Positions 1 to 8,832 of a DNA stretch of 64,000 bases are shown one piece after another. The notes under the pieces are model-generated. The model saw nothing but the letters and a program-made list of their open reading frames with translations, did not search any database and was not told the origin of the DNA. The DNA comes from VXNE01 sp963664635 (lineage in GTDB: Bacteria; Pseudomonadota; Gammaproteobacteria; Pseudomonadales; Azotimanducaceae), in the NCBI GenBank assembly GCA_963664635.1, contig OY761542.1:2604001-2668000 (forward strand), written 5' to 3'. Every line of letters begins with the position of its first letter. Within the stretch, counting starts at the first letter, position 1. A program made the translations under genes and the position numbers.

Positions 1-44
1 ACGATCACGTACTCCATGGTTTCGTCGCATGCAACGGCGGTCAT
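1..44 (-). CDS. 5' end of a gene downstream of hsdM (partial)
   Basis: An ATG at 44 overlaps the hsdM stop codon in an ATGA arrangement, and the reading frame stays open to the window edge. The visible product begins MTAVACDETMEYVIV. This kind of 4-base overlap indicates translational coupling, so the gene is probably the next member of the restriction operon, for example the specificity or an accessory subunit. The 14 visible residues are too few to assign a family. A start at the second ATG (position 17) is also possible. Confidence 0.5.
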   Translation of the reverse strand, partial: MTAVACDETMEYVI

Positions 45-1645
45 TCAACCGGGGGCCTGCTCGGCACTGCGAAACCCAACGTCTCCAGGTTTCGGGCGAT
101 GGCGGCGTCGAGCCGGGCGCCTTCCTCCTGCTGCTCCCCCAGTTCCGCGACGAGGCGCTGCATCTTCTCCGCGAACGGTTCGCCGTCGTCTACAGCGGGT
201 GGGGCGCCTACGTAACGGCCCGGCGTGAGCACATGGTCGTGCTCGCGGACTTCCTCAAGCGGTACGCTCCGGCAGAATCCCGGCCGATCCTCGTATCCGC
301 CGGCCTCGCCGCGCCAGCAATGGTAGGTGTCGACGATGCGGGTGATGTCCTCGGCGGTCAATTCGCGATGGGTGCGGTCCACCATAATGCCCAGTTCGCG
401 GGCGTCGACGAACAGCACTTCTCCGCGCCTGTCCCGTAGCTCACCACCGCTTCGGTCGCGGGCGAGGAACCAGAGGCACGCCGGTATCTGTGTCGAGTAG
501 AACAACTGGCCGGGCAGGGCAACCATGCAGTCGACCAGGTCGGCCTCGACGAGGTTGCGCCGGATCTCCCCCTCGCCCGACTGGCTCGAGGACATCGATC
601 CGTTGGCGAGCACGAACCCGGCCGTTCCCGTCGGGGCGAGATGGTGGACGATGTGCTGCACCCAGGCGAAGTTGGCGTTGCCCTTCGGCGGGACGCCGTA
701 TTGCCAGCGCTGGTCGTCCGTCAGGCGCTCGCCGCCCCAGTCCTTCACGTTGAAAGGTGGGTTGGCGAGGATGAAGTCCGCCTTGAGGTCCGGGTGGCGG
801 TCGTCGTGGAAGCTGTCGCCGTGGGCGATCTGGCCTTCGATGCCCCGGATGGCCAGGTTCATCTTCGCAAGGCGCCAGGTGGTGTAGTTGGACTCCTGAC
901 CGTAGATCGAGATTTCGCTACGCGCCCGGCCTCCGTTGCCGTTGCCCGTCGCGTGAGCCTCGATGAACTCGACGGACTGCACGAACATGCCGGACGAGCC
1001 GCAGCAGGGGTCGTAGACGCGGCCCGAATAGGGTTCGAGCATCTCCACGAGCAACCGGACGACGCATCGCGGCGTGTAGAACTCGCCGCCCTTCTTGCCT
1101 TCGGCGCCCGCGAACTGGCCGAGGAAGTACTCGTAGACGCGCCCGAGCACGTCGTTGGCCCGGGCCTGCTCGTCGCCGACCGCGACGTTGCCGACCATGT
1201 CGATGAGCTGTCCGAGCCGCTGTTTGTCCAGCGCGGGGCGCGCGTAGTCCTTCGGCAGGACGTCCTTGAGCGCGGGGTTGTCGCGCTCGACGCCGGACAT
1301 CGCGTTGTCGACAAGCACGCCGATGGTGGGTTGCCGGGCGTGGGCGCCGAGGTGCGGCCAGCGTGCCTCCGGCGGCACCCGGAAAATCGCCTCGGCGGTG
1401 TACTCGTCCGGGTCTTCCGCGGCTTCCGCGCCCCACTCGGCGAGGACGGCGGCGTGGCGCTCCTCGAAGGCGTCCGAGATGTACTTCAGAAAGATGAGGC
1501 CGAGCACGACATGCTTGTACTCGGCGGCGTCCATGGAGCCGCGCAACGCGTCGGCCATGGACCATAGCTCGGACTCGTCGATGCCGATGGGGGAGTTGGA
1601 CGGGCGGCTCGTCGGCGCGGCGCGCTGGGTCTGTTTGGCGGGCAT
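41..1645 (-). CDS. hsdM: Type I restriction-modification DNA methyltransferase subunit (HsdM)
   Basis: N6-adenine methyltransferase subunit of a type I restriction-modification complex, 534 residues, close to the usual HsdM size. The N-terminal part (about residues 20-160) matches the HsdM helical domain that contacts the specificity subunit. The SAM-binding motif I reads YDPCCGSSG near residue 210 and the catalytic motif IV is NPPF near residue 296, both intact. The frame extends to a TTG at 1687, but ATG 1645 is the better start. No hsdR or hsdS is inside the window; the coupled gene starting at 44 runs off the edge. The enzyme should methylate host DNA in the cytoplasm and act with HsdS and HsdR in restriction. 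Confidence 0.93.
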   Translation of the reverse strand: MPAKQTQRAAPTSRPSNSPIGIDESELWSMADALRGSMDAAEYKHVVLGLIFLKYISDAFEERHAAVLAEWGAEAAEDPDEYTAEAIFRVPPEARWPHLGAHARQPTIGVLVDNAMSGVERDNPALKDVLPKDYARPALDKQRLGQLIDMVGNVAVGDEQARANDVLGRVYEYFLGQFAGAEGKKGGEFYTPRCVVRLLVEMLEPYSGRVYDPCCGSSGMFVQSVEFIEAHATGNGNGGRARSEISIYGQESNYTTWRLAKMNLAIRGIEGQIAHGDSFHDDRHPDLKADFILANPPFNVKDWGGERLTDDQRWQYGVPPKGNANFAWVQHIVHHLAPTGTAGFVLANGSMSSSQSGEGEIRRNLVEADLVDCMVALPGQLFYSTQIPACLWFLARDRSGGELRDRRGEVLFVDARELGIMVDRTHRELTAEDITRIVDTYHCWRGEAGGYEDRPGFCRSVPLEEVREHDHVLTPGRYVGAPPAVDDGEPFAEKMQRLVAELGEQQEEGARLDAAIARNLETLGFAVPSRPPVE

Positions 1646-1809
1646 CGCGACGGCAACCCGTCTGTGGCGTTCGGGCGATTCTAGCAACGCGGCGGGCGAT
1701 CGTCGCTCGGAGCCGCGCGGCGCCCTTGCTCGCGCTCGTTGCGGACGTGCCCCCGGCCCAGCCCCGCCGACCTGTCATGGTCCGACCGGCTCCCGTCGCT
1801 ACGCTCCTG

Positions 1810-3372
1810 TCACCGCTCGTCCCATGACAGGTACCGCGCTCCATGCACGTTGCGGGGATTCGCGTGCCAGCCACCGATGCGTGGGTTGACCAGGGCGCGG
1901 ATCGTCACGGCGTAGAGCGGCGTGACGGGGTGCTCCGCGAGTCCGACGGCTTCCGCCTCGCGCAGCAGCTCAAGGCGCCGCGCGAGGTCGGGCTCGGCAT
2001 GCGCCCGGTCCATGACGGAGTCGAACGCCTCGGAGGCGAACCGCCCGTAGTTCACGTCCCCGGTGTCGGACACCAGCAGGTTCAGGTAGTGCTCGGGGTT
2101 GTTCTCGCCGAACCAGCCGGCCTGGGCCACCTCGAAGTCGCCCTGGCGCAGGTCGGCGAAGTGGCTCTTGAGTTCGGAGTGGTGCAGCGTCGTCGTCACG
2201 CCGATCTCCTTCCACATGGCCGCGATGGCGACCTGCACGCGTTTCGACTCGAGGCCGCTGATGTAGCGCAGCGTGATGGCGAGGGGATTGTCCGGGCCGT
2301 AGCCGGCCGCCGCGAGCAGGCCGCGCGCACGTTCCAGCCGCTCCGGCCGCTCCCCGGTCACCGCGACGGCGCTGGCGTATCCCGGCACCATCGGCGGCAC
2401 CAGCGAGACACTCGGCACCTCGTCACTCTGCATCACGCGCCCGGTGAGGAGGCTCCGGTCGATCGCGGTCCCGAGCGCCTCGCGCACCCGCGCGTCGTCG
2501 AACGGGGGCCGCGTCACGTTGAAGACGAGATACATGATCGAGACGAGCGGCGTGAGCCGCAGGTGGTCGGCCAGGTGTTCGCGTACCCAGTCCATCTCGC
2601 CGGAAGGGAAGTCGCCGATGGCGTCGATCTCGCCGGCGCGGTAGCGGTTGAAAGCTGCGTAGGAGTCGGCCGCAGGCAGATAGCGCACGCCTTCGAGCGT
2701 CACCGAGTCGGCGTCATGGAAGTGGGAGTTGCGCCGCAGGTCGACGTGGGCGTGGGGCTGCCAGTCCGCGAGGACGAACGCGCCGTTCGAGACCATCGTG
2801 CCGGGCTTCACCCAGGCGTCTCCCACCCGTTCGACCAGGTGTGCGGGGACCGGGTAGCCGGTGGGGTAGATGAGCCGCTCCGGAAAGAAGGGAAACGGCT
2901 GCTCTAGTTCGACGACCAGGGTCCGTTCCGACGGTGCGCGCACGCCGAGCGCGTCGGGGGGCGCGTCGCCGGCGTTGACCGCCGCCGCGTTGCGGACCGG
3001 GTACATGAAGTGCGCCAGGCTGGCCGCCGTGCTCGGATCGAGCAGTCGGCGGAACGCGTAGACGAAGTCCTGCGCGGTGACCGGCCGCCCGTCGGACCAC
3101 TTGCCGTCCGCGCGCAGTTCGAAAGTCCAGACCAGCCCGTCGTCCGAGACCGACCACCGTTCCGCCGCGCCCGGCACGATGTTGCCCCGCGCATCGAACG
3201 TCGTCAGCCCGAGGAACAGGTCGTTGAGGATCGTCTCCTCGAGGCGCAGATTGTAGCGGTGCGGATCGAGTGTCTCGGGCTCGCCGCCGTTGCCGACGCG
3301 CAGGACGCGGGCGTCCACCGCGCCGGCCAGCAACAGCACGGCCGTTGCCAGGACGAGGACCCGCGACCACAC
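1810..3372 (-). CDS. Oligopeptide ABC transporter substrate-binding protein (OppA-like, family 5)
   Basis: Extracytoplasmic solute-binding protein family 5, 520 residues, the usual OppA/DppA length. The mature start carries the family signature GGEPETLDPH, followed by the DLFLGL and WSDGRPVTAQDF motifs, and the C-terminal half has EVAQAGWFGE typical of OppA. The frame is open to an ATG at 3462, but that would overlap sodC; a GTG at 3372 has GGAGGAG seven bases upstream and gives a clean signal peptide ending near AGAVDA, so it is chosen. It lies 35 bp behind sodC on the same strand and may be co-transcribed. No permease or ATPase genes for it lie nearby, so it is an orphan binding protein that must share transport subunits elsewhere or serve in sensing. 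Confidence 0.9.
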   Translation of the reverse strand: MWSRVLVLATAVLLLAGAVDARVLRVGNGGEPETLDPHRYNLRLEETILNDLFLGLTTFDARGNIVPGAAERWSVSDDGLVWTFELRADGKWSDGRPVTAQDFVYAFRRLLDPSTAASLAHFMYPVRNAAAVNAGDAPPDALGVRAPSERTLVVELEQPFPFFPERLIYPTGYPVPAHLVERVGDAWVKPGTMVSNGAFVLADWQPHAHVDLRRNSHFHDADSVTLEGVRYLPAADSYAAFNRYRAGEIDAIGDFPSGEMDWVREHLADHLRLTPLVSIMYLVFNVTRPPFDDARVREALGTAIDRSLLTGRVMQSDEVPSVSLVPPMVPGYASAVAVTGERPERLERARGLLAAAGYGPDNPLAITLRYISGLESKRVQVAIAAMWKEIGVTTTLHHSELKSHFADLRQGDFEVAQAGWFGENNPEHYLNLLVSDTGDVNYGRFASEAFDSVMDRAHAEPDLARRLELLREAEAVGLAEHPVTPLYAVTIRALVNPRIGGWHANPRNVHGARYLSWDER

Positions 3373-3407
3373 GCAGGCGCTCCTCCGCCCGTCCAGCGGC
3401 CGCGGGA

Positions 3408-4007
3408 TCAGGAGGAGTCGGGCTGGATGATCCCGCACGCTGCCCGGGCGCCGCCGGCGCATCCCGCCGCCACCCCTTCGGGGCAGTAGGTGTCCGCTCC
3501 GACGTGGACGATCAGCGCGCTGCCGTCCTCGTCCAGGATGGAGAGGGGTCCCGACGAGACCGTCACGCGCGACGTGGTGGTCGACATCGAGCCGCTCCCG
3601 GACGCGTCGACCACGAGGTTGACCAGGTCGCCGGAGTGGAACGGATGGTTGCCGTCCGGATTGGTGTTGCTGTTCGGGCCGGGATCGAAGTGTCCCCGCG
3701 CGGCCCCGCAGGGATCGCAGGCGGCCGTCTCGTGGATGTGCACGGCGTGGGGACCCTCCGCCATCGCGGACGCCTCGACGCGCACCTCGACGTCAACGAG
3801 CTTGATGTCCTCGACGGACGGCCGCTCGCGAAACGAGGCGGTGCCGATGGGAGCGCCTCCTTCACAGGTGTGGAGCGTCGCCGTGGCGCTCTCCTGGGCG
3901 GTTGCCTCGCCGCTCGCGGGGAGCCCCGCCAGCCCGGCGGCGAACAGCCAGGGAACGGCGAGCGCCGGCATGGGTCTGCGGAGTGCTGCATGGCGCGTGG
4001 TCGTCAC
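3408..4007 (-). CDS. sodC: Cu/Zn superoxide dismutase, periplasmic
   Basis: Periplasmic copper-zinc superoxide dismutase that converts superoxide to oxygen and hydrogen peroxide. The copper ligands appear in HAVHIHE, the zinc loop in GHFDPG and NHPFHSGDL, and the C-terminal part holds DGSALIVHVGADTY. Conserved cysteines flank the loop. Starting at GTG 4007 the product is 199 residues with a positively charged n-region and a hydrophobic Sec signal ending near SGEATA; GGGGGA sits upstream of this GTG. An internal ATG at 3971 would remove the arginines of the n-region and is less likely. Divergent from the MFS gene at 4149, with the OppA-like gene just downstream. Confidence 0.93.
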   Translation of the reverse strand: MTTTRHAALRRPMPALAVPWLFAAGLAGLPASGEATAQESATATLHTCEGGAPIGTASFRERPSVEDIKLVDVEVRVEASAMAEGPHAVHIHETAACDPCGAARGHFDPGPNSNTNPDGNHPFHSGDLVNLVVDASGSGSMSTTTSRVTVSSGPLSILDEDGSALIVHVGADTYCPEGVAAGCAGGARAACGIIQPDSS

Positions 4008-4148
4008 GTCGGGTCCCCCGTTGTTGATCGCGCCTGATCGTATCACCACGCTCTCGGCCGAAGGCGGTGGCCGGCAGGGTGGCCGATGGAGGCGTTTGAC
4101 ATCGCTTTGTGTTGCATGGGACAAGGCGGTCTCAACAGGAGGTTCCGG

Positions 4149-5579
4149 ATGCGCTTTTCGTCCAACGGACTGGCCTTTGCTGCATCCGGCACCGCCGGCG
4201 GCCTCGTCAGCAACGGGATCGCCTACTTCCTGCTGATTTATTACAGTCAGGTCGTGGGGCTGGACCCGGGCCTCGCCGGTTTCGCCCTCCTGCTGGCGCT
4301 GGTCTTCGACGCGTTTTCCGACCCTCTCGTGGGGCGCTGGTCGGACCGCATCCGCACGCGCCTCGGGCGGCGTCACCCCTTCCTCTACGTCGCGGTCGTC
4401 CCGGTCGCGGCCTGCTACTACTGCCTCTGGGTGCCGCCGGAACTGTCCGATGCCGGCCTGTTCGCCTGGCTGCTGACGTTCACGATCGGGCTGCGGCTGT
4501 CGCTGACGATGCACTCGGTCCCGTTCAGCGCGCTGCTGCCGGAACTGGCGCCGGACTACGACGAGCGCACCCGGCTGATGAACTACTCCGTGTCCGCGGC
4601 CTGGTTCTTCGGCACGCTCATCTCGGTGGCGATGTACGCGTGGTGGCTCGCGGACACGCCGGAGTACCCGGACGGCACGGGAGTATTGCGCCGCTCGGGT
4701 TACGTGGACGCGGGTGCGGTAGCGGCGGTGGCGGTCTGCATCTGTCTCGCCGCCGCGGCGGCCCTGACCCACCGGCACATTCCGAATCTCGCCAAGCCCG
4801 CACGGCGGGCGCCGTCTCGGGGACGTGTCCTCGGGGAGATCAAAGCCACGATGAACGACCGCAACCTCGTCGTGCTGCTGGCCAGCACCGTCCTCGGGGC
4901 CATCGCGGGAGGCACGTCGAGCGCGCTGTGGGCGTACATGCAACCCTGGTTCTGGGGTCTCGGCAGCGACGAGATCCGCACCATCCTGGCGGCCCAGCTC
5001 GTGGCCCCTCCGGTGGCGCTCGCGCTCCTGCCCCGCCTCGGCCGGGGCAGCGACAAGAAGAAGCGGCTGATCCAGCTCTCGTTGCTGGCGATCGCCGTCG
5101 TGTGCGGCCCGGTCTTCCTGGACCTGGTCGGTGCGTTCCCGCCGGCGGATCACCCCATGCGCTTCCCGCTGTTGGTCGTTTTCGGTGTCCTGCAGGTCGT
5201 GTTGTCCGTCATGACCGGCGCCCTCGCCGCCTCGATGGTGGCGGACGTGGTCGACGCCCGGGCGGTGGCGGTCGGCCGGCGCGAGGAGGGCCTCGTCATG
5301 GCGACGCTGTCCTTCGTGGGCAAGGTCGCCGGGGGCATGGGCGTCTGGACGGGCGGACTGGTGTTGACCGCGGTCGACTTTCCGACCGCGGGGGACATCG
5401 CCACCCTCGACCGGGGCGTCGTCGAACGATTGGGATGGTGGTACGCGCCGCTGCTCGCCGGCCTCTACGCGGCTTCCATCGTGGCGCTGCGCTTCTATCG
5501 CCTCGGCCGGGGGGACCACCTGGAGCACCTTGCGGCGCTGGCCGACCCGGAGCGGAAGAAGGTGGCGGATGGGGCCTGA
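4149..5579 (+). CDS. MFS transporter of the GPH (MelB-like) sugar:cation symporter group
   Basis: Inner-membrane symporter of 476 residues with about 12 hydrophobic segments. The N-terminal half contains DAFSDPLVGRWSDR and RLGRRHP, the loop 2-3 signature of the glycoside-pentoside-hexuronide:cation symporter family, which suggests a sugar or glycoside substrate. AGGAGG lies six bases before ATG 4149, which fixes the start although the frame is open further upstream. The C-terminal half has the repeated motif SMVADVVDARAVAVGRREEG, again typical of GPH proteins. The gene is followed after 118 bp by a Rieske oxygenase on the same strand; whether they share substrates is unknown. Confidence 0.88.
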   Translation: MRFSSNGLAFAASGTAGGLVSNGIAYFLLIYYSQVVGLDPGLAGFALLLALVFDAFSDPLVGRWSDRIRTRLGRRHPFLYVAVVPVAACYYCLWVPPELSDAGLFAWLLTFTIGLRLSLTMHSVPFSALLPELAPDYDERTRLMNYSVSAAWFFGTLISVAMYAWWLADTPEYPDGTGVLRRSGYVDAGAVAAVAVCICLAAAAALTHRHIPNLAKPARRAPSRGRVLGEIKATMNDRNLVVLLASTVLGAIAGGTSSALWAYMQPWFWGLGSDEIRTILAAQLVAPPVALALLPRLGRGSDKKKRLIQLSLLAIAVVCGPVFLDLVGAFPPADHPMRFPLLVVFGVLQVVLSVMTGALAASMVADVVDARAVAVGRREEGLVMATLSFVGKVAGGMGVWTGGLVLTAVDFPTAGDIATLDRGVVERLGWWYAPLLAGLYAASIVALRFYRLGRGDHLEHLAALADPERKKVADGA

Positions 5580-5697
5580 CCGGCAATCGAGGTTGAGACC
5601 CACCGCCGGCGCGCGATCGTCGATCCGGCGACTCCGTTGTGGGCGGTCAACCCGGGCGCGTCGTTGAGCGAAGTCTGGAAGGACTGGGAGAGACACC

Positions 5698-6852
5698 ATG
5701 ACACGGGAATTCGAACCGCCCCGTCAGCTCCTGCCGCGGAGTGCGTACGTGGACGGCGCCTGGCTCGAGCGCGAGCGGCGCGGGCTGTTCGACCGCTGCT
5801 GGGTGTGGGCGGGCCTGGAGGCGGACCTCGCCGAGCCCGGCGACTTCCTTACCGCGCGGGTCCTCGACCACCAGCTCTTCGTCCTGCGCGACGACGCCGG
5901 GGCGCTCCGCGCATTCCACAACGTCTGCCGGCACCGGGGCTGCGAGGTCGTGGAGGGGCAGGGCAACGTGGGCCAGGCCATCCGCTGCCCCTATCACCGC
6001 TGGACCTACGGCCTGTCCGGCGCGTTGCGCGCGGTCCCGAACGAGGACGCCTGCTTCGGCTCCGTCCCCAAGGAGCGCCTGTCGCTGCACGCCGCGTCGG
6101 TCGGCGTGCACCTCGGGATGGTGTACGTGAATCCGCATCCGGAGCCCTCCGAGTCCTTCGAGACCTGGATCGCGGGGCTAGACGAACACGCCTGGCCGCA
6201 CGACCTGGCGGACGGCGCGCTGGCGTTCGCGGGCGAGATGACCTACGAGATGCGCTGCAACTGGAAGGTGTTCTACGAGAACGCCGTGGACGGATACCAC
6301 CTGGGCTACCTGCACGACCGGACCCTGGGCCCGTTGTATCCCGACCGGAACGTCTGGCGCCGGGTGGGCCGGCACGCGGTGTGGTACTCGACCGAGCGGG
6401 AGGGTCCGCCGCAGGCGAGCAGCGTGCTGACGGAGAAGATCGTCGACGGGGCCGGTGGAAGCCGCCTTCCCGGGCACGAGTCGGCACCCTACCCGGGGGT
6501 CGTCATGCTCTTCCCCCTCACCATCTTCGCGCCGAACCCCTGGGGCTTCTCGGTCTCGATTCTGGAACCCGTCGACGTGGAGACCACGTTGATGCGGGTC
6601 CTGAGCTGGGTGCCCGCGGGTGCGCGGCGGGGCGTTCTCGACGTCTCCGAAGAGCCGTCCATCTGCCGCCTCGGCGGTCTCGACGGCCATCCCCTGGAAT
6701 CCGGCAACTTCCAGATCGAGGACATGTGGATCTGCGAGAAGATCCAGCGCAACCTGCGCTCGCCGAAGTTCGAGGTGGGACCGCTGGCGGACGGCGCGGG
6801 CGCCGAGTCGCCAATCACGCACTTCCAGCAGAGCGTGCTGGACTACCTGTAG
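5698..6852 (+). CDS. Rieske aromatic-ring-hydroxylating oxygenase, alpha subunit
   Basis: Large subunit of a Rieske non-heme iron oxygenase, 384 residues, near the family norm. The N-terminal [2Fe-2S] Rieske motif is complete: CRHRGC around residue 77 and CPYHRW around 96. The mononuclear iron site is visible as DGYHLGYLHD near residue 197, inside the NWKVFYENAVDGYH block that is a hallmark of these enzymes. A GGGAGAGA box precedes the ATG. No beta subunit, ferredoxin or reductase gene is adjacent, as is common for homo-oligomeric members acting on choline-like, carnitine-like or aromatic substrates. The exact substrate cannot be read from sequence. Confidence 0.9.
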   Translation: MTREFEPPRQLLPRSAYVDGAWLERERRGLFDRCWVWAGLEADLAEPGDFLTARVLDHQLFVLRDDAGALRAFHNVCRHRGCEVVEGQGNVGQAIRCPYHRWTYGLSGALRAVPNEDACFGSVPKERLSLHAASVGVHLGMVYVNPHPEPSESFETWIAGLDEHAWPHDLADGALAFAGEMTYEMRCNWKVFYENAVDGYHLGYLHDRTLGPLYPDRNVWRRVGRHAVWYSTEREGPPQASSVLTEKIVDGAGGSRLPGHESAPYPGVVMLFPLTIFAPNPWGFSVSILEPVDVETTLMRVLSWVPAGARRGVLDVSEEPSICRLGGLDGHPLESGNFQIEDMWICEKIQRNLRSPKFEVGPLADGAGAESPITHFQQSVLDYL

Positions 6853-7014
6853 CGCCCCGGGCGCTCGCCCCGCCCCTCGCTGACGCCGAGCGCGGCGTCA
6901 CGCGCCGCTGGTTCGATCTCCTGAACGCGAACCGCTCGGACCGCGACCGTGTGGCTCTCGCCATCGTGCCGGCCCGAGCTTGACCTCGCGCAACCGATAG
7001 GCCACGGTTCCGCG

Positions 7015-8832
7015 ATGCTCGCCCGCCTGACGTCCCGCCAGGAGTGGAAGTTCCTGACCGTGCTGCCGCGCGCCCATCCGGCGCTGGCGGCGCTGTGGTG
7101 GACGCTGCTGGTGGTGCGCGGCACGCTGCCGGCGCTGTTCGCCATCGCCATGGGCATGCTCGTCGGCGCCGTCGAGGCCGGCGGGAGCCTGGTCGGCCCG
7201 CTTGGGCTGGTAGGTACGGTATTCGTGCTCCTGCAGGTCCTTGCTCCGCTGCACCAGGCGGTCAGCGCCAACCTGGGGAGCAGCACCGCGGCCTGGCTCT
7301 ACGACCGCCTGACGGTCGCCTGCGTGACGCCGCCCGGCATGGGACACCTGGAGGATCCGGAACTCACGAATGACCTGACGATGTCGCGGGACTTCGACCT
7401 CGGCATCAGCGGGCCGCCGCTCTCCATCTCGATGGACTTCATCGCGGCGGGCCTGGTGGAGCTGCTGGCCGGCCTCACCTCCGCGGCGGTGCTCGCGGCC
7501 TATGCCTGGTGGGCGCCGCTGCTGCTCGGCGGTGCGTGGCTGCTGACGCACTGGCTGCTGCGCGAGAGCGGCGTCTGGCGCGACCGGAACACCGACGCCG
7601 TGCGGGAGGCCCAACGCCACGCGGACTATGCGTACCGTCTCGCGGTCGATGCGCCCTCGGCCAAGGAACTGCGGCTGTTCGGCCTGGCCGGGTGGATCGT
7701 GGAGCGCTTCCGACGCCACCGGCAACAGCTTCACGACCTGCGCTGGGAAGCCACGAAGCTGCGGGAACGCCCGTTGGCGACGAGCCTCGTGGTGGTGCTC
7801 GCGGCGAACGTGATCGTGTTCTGGTCCATGGCGTCCGACGCCGCCGCGGGGGAACTGCAACTCGATGCGATGGTGACTTTCGCCGCCGCGGCGTTCGCGA
7901 CGAGCATGATCGCTTTCGGCGGGCTGTCATGGGCGCTCGACGGCGCGTCGGCCCCGGCGGCGGCGGTCCTGCGGCTCGGTGGGACGATGGCCAGGGCAGG
8001 GGGTCTGACACCCGGGACCGCGGCGGCCGATGGCCTGCCGGCCCGCGAGATCCGCTTCCGGAACGTGAAGTTTGCCTACCCGTCCACCGGCCAGGTCGTG
8101 CTCGACGGCTTCGACCTGGCGATCCCGGCGGGATCTTCCCTCGCGATCGTCGGCCAGAACGGCGCCGGCAAGACGACGCTGGCGAAGCTGCTGTGCCGGC
8201 TCTACGAGCAGCAGGAAGGCACGATCGAGGTCGACGGCGTCGACCTGCGGGAGATCGGGATCGAGTCGTGGCGGGAGCGCGTGACCGCCGTGTTCCAGGA
8301 CTTCGTGCGTTTCGAACTGCCGCTGCGGGACAACGTTGCGCCGGGCGGGGCGCCGGACGACGTCGCGCGCGAGGCGCTTGAGGAGGCCGGGGCCGCGGGC
8401 CTCGCGGACCTCGATACCGTCCTGGCGAGGGGCTACGACGGGGGTACGGACCTCTCGGGCGGGCAGTGGCAGCGGGTGGCTCTCGCCCGCACGCTGGCCG
8501 CGGTACGCCAGGGCGCGAACATCGTCCTGCTCGACGAGCCCACGGCGCAGCTCGACGTCCGCGGCGAAGCGGAGATCTTCGACCGCATCCTCGCGGCCAC
8601 GCGCGACCTGACGACGGTCCTCATTTCGCACCGCTTCTCGACGGTGCGGCACGCGGACCGGATCTGCGTGCTGGAGGACGGCCGCGTGGTCGAACTCGGT
8701 TCGCACGACGAGCTGATGGCCCTGAACGGGCGTTACCGGACCATGTTCGACCTGCAGGCGCAGCGGTTCGGAGAGCACCGCGGGGAGGGTCTCGGGGCGG
8801 GGGACGAGGAGGGGCTCGATGTCCTCGAGTGA
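7015..8832 (+). CDS. ABC exporter half-transporter (permease fused to ATPase), subunit 1
   Basis: Type IV ABC half-transporter of 605 residues: about five or six membrane segments in the first 320 residues, then a nucleotide-binding domain. The Walker A motif GQNGAGKTT is near residue 378, the signature LSGGQ near 480 and Walker B VLLDEP near 504, all canonical. The start at ATG 7015 (LARLTSRQEWKF) is preferred over an upstream in-frame codon at 6949 because it lies next to the conserved N-terminus; the ribosome site is weak. Its stop overlaps the start of the next half-transporter, so the two almost certainly form a heterodimeric exporter. Substrate unknown. Confidence 0.88.
   Translation: MLARLTSRQEWKFLTVLPRAHPALAALWWTLLVVRGTLPALFAIAMGMLVGAVEAGGSLVGPLGLVGTVFVLLQVLAPLHQAVSANLGSSTAAWLYDRLTVACVTPPGMGHLEDPELTNDLTMSRDFDLGISGPPLSISMDFIAAGLVELLAGLTSAAVLAAYAWWAPLLLGGAWLLTHWLLRESGVWRDRNTDAVREAQRHADYAYRLAVDAPSAKELRLFGLAGWIVERFRRHRQQLHDLRWEATKLRERPLATSLVVVLAANVIVFWSMASDAAAGELQLDAMVTFAAAAFATSMIAFGGLSWALDGASAPAAAVLRLGGTMARAGGLTPGTAAADGLPAREIRFRNVKFAYPSTGQVVLDGFDLAIPAGSSLAIVGQNGAGKTTLAKLLCRLYEQQEGTIEVDGVDLREIGIESWRERVTAVFQDFVRFELPLRDNVAPGGAPDDVAREALEEAGAAGLADLDTVLARGYDGGTDLSGGQWQRVALARTLAAVRQGANIVLLDEPTAQLDVRGEAEIFDRILAATRDLTTVLISHRFSTVRHADRICVLEDGRVVELGSHDELMALNGRYRTMFDLQAQRFGEHRGEGLGAGDEEGLDVLE

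Noticed and set aside
4030..5699. Minus-strand extension of the sodC frame through the MFS gene
   Set aside because: The extension is a shadow of the MFS gene; sodC has its own signal peptide and ribosome site at 4007.
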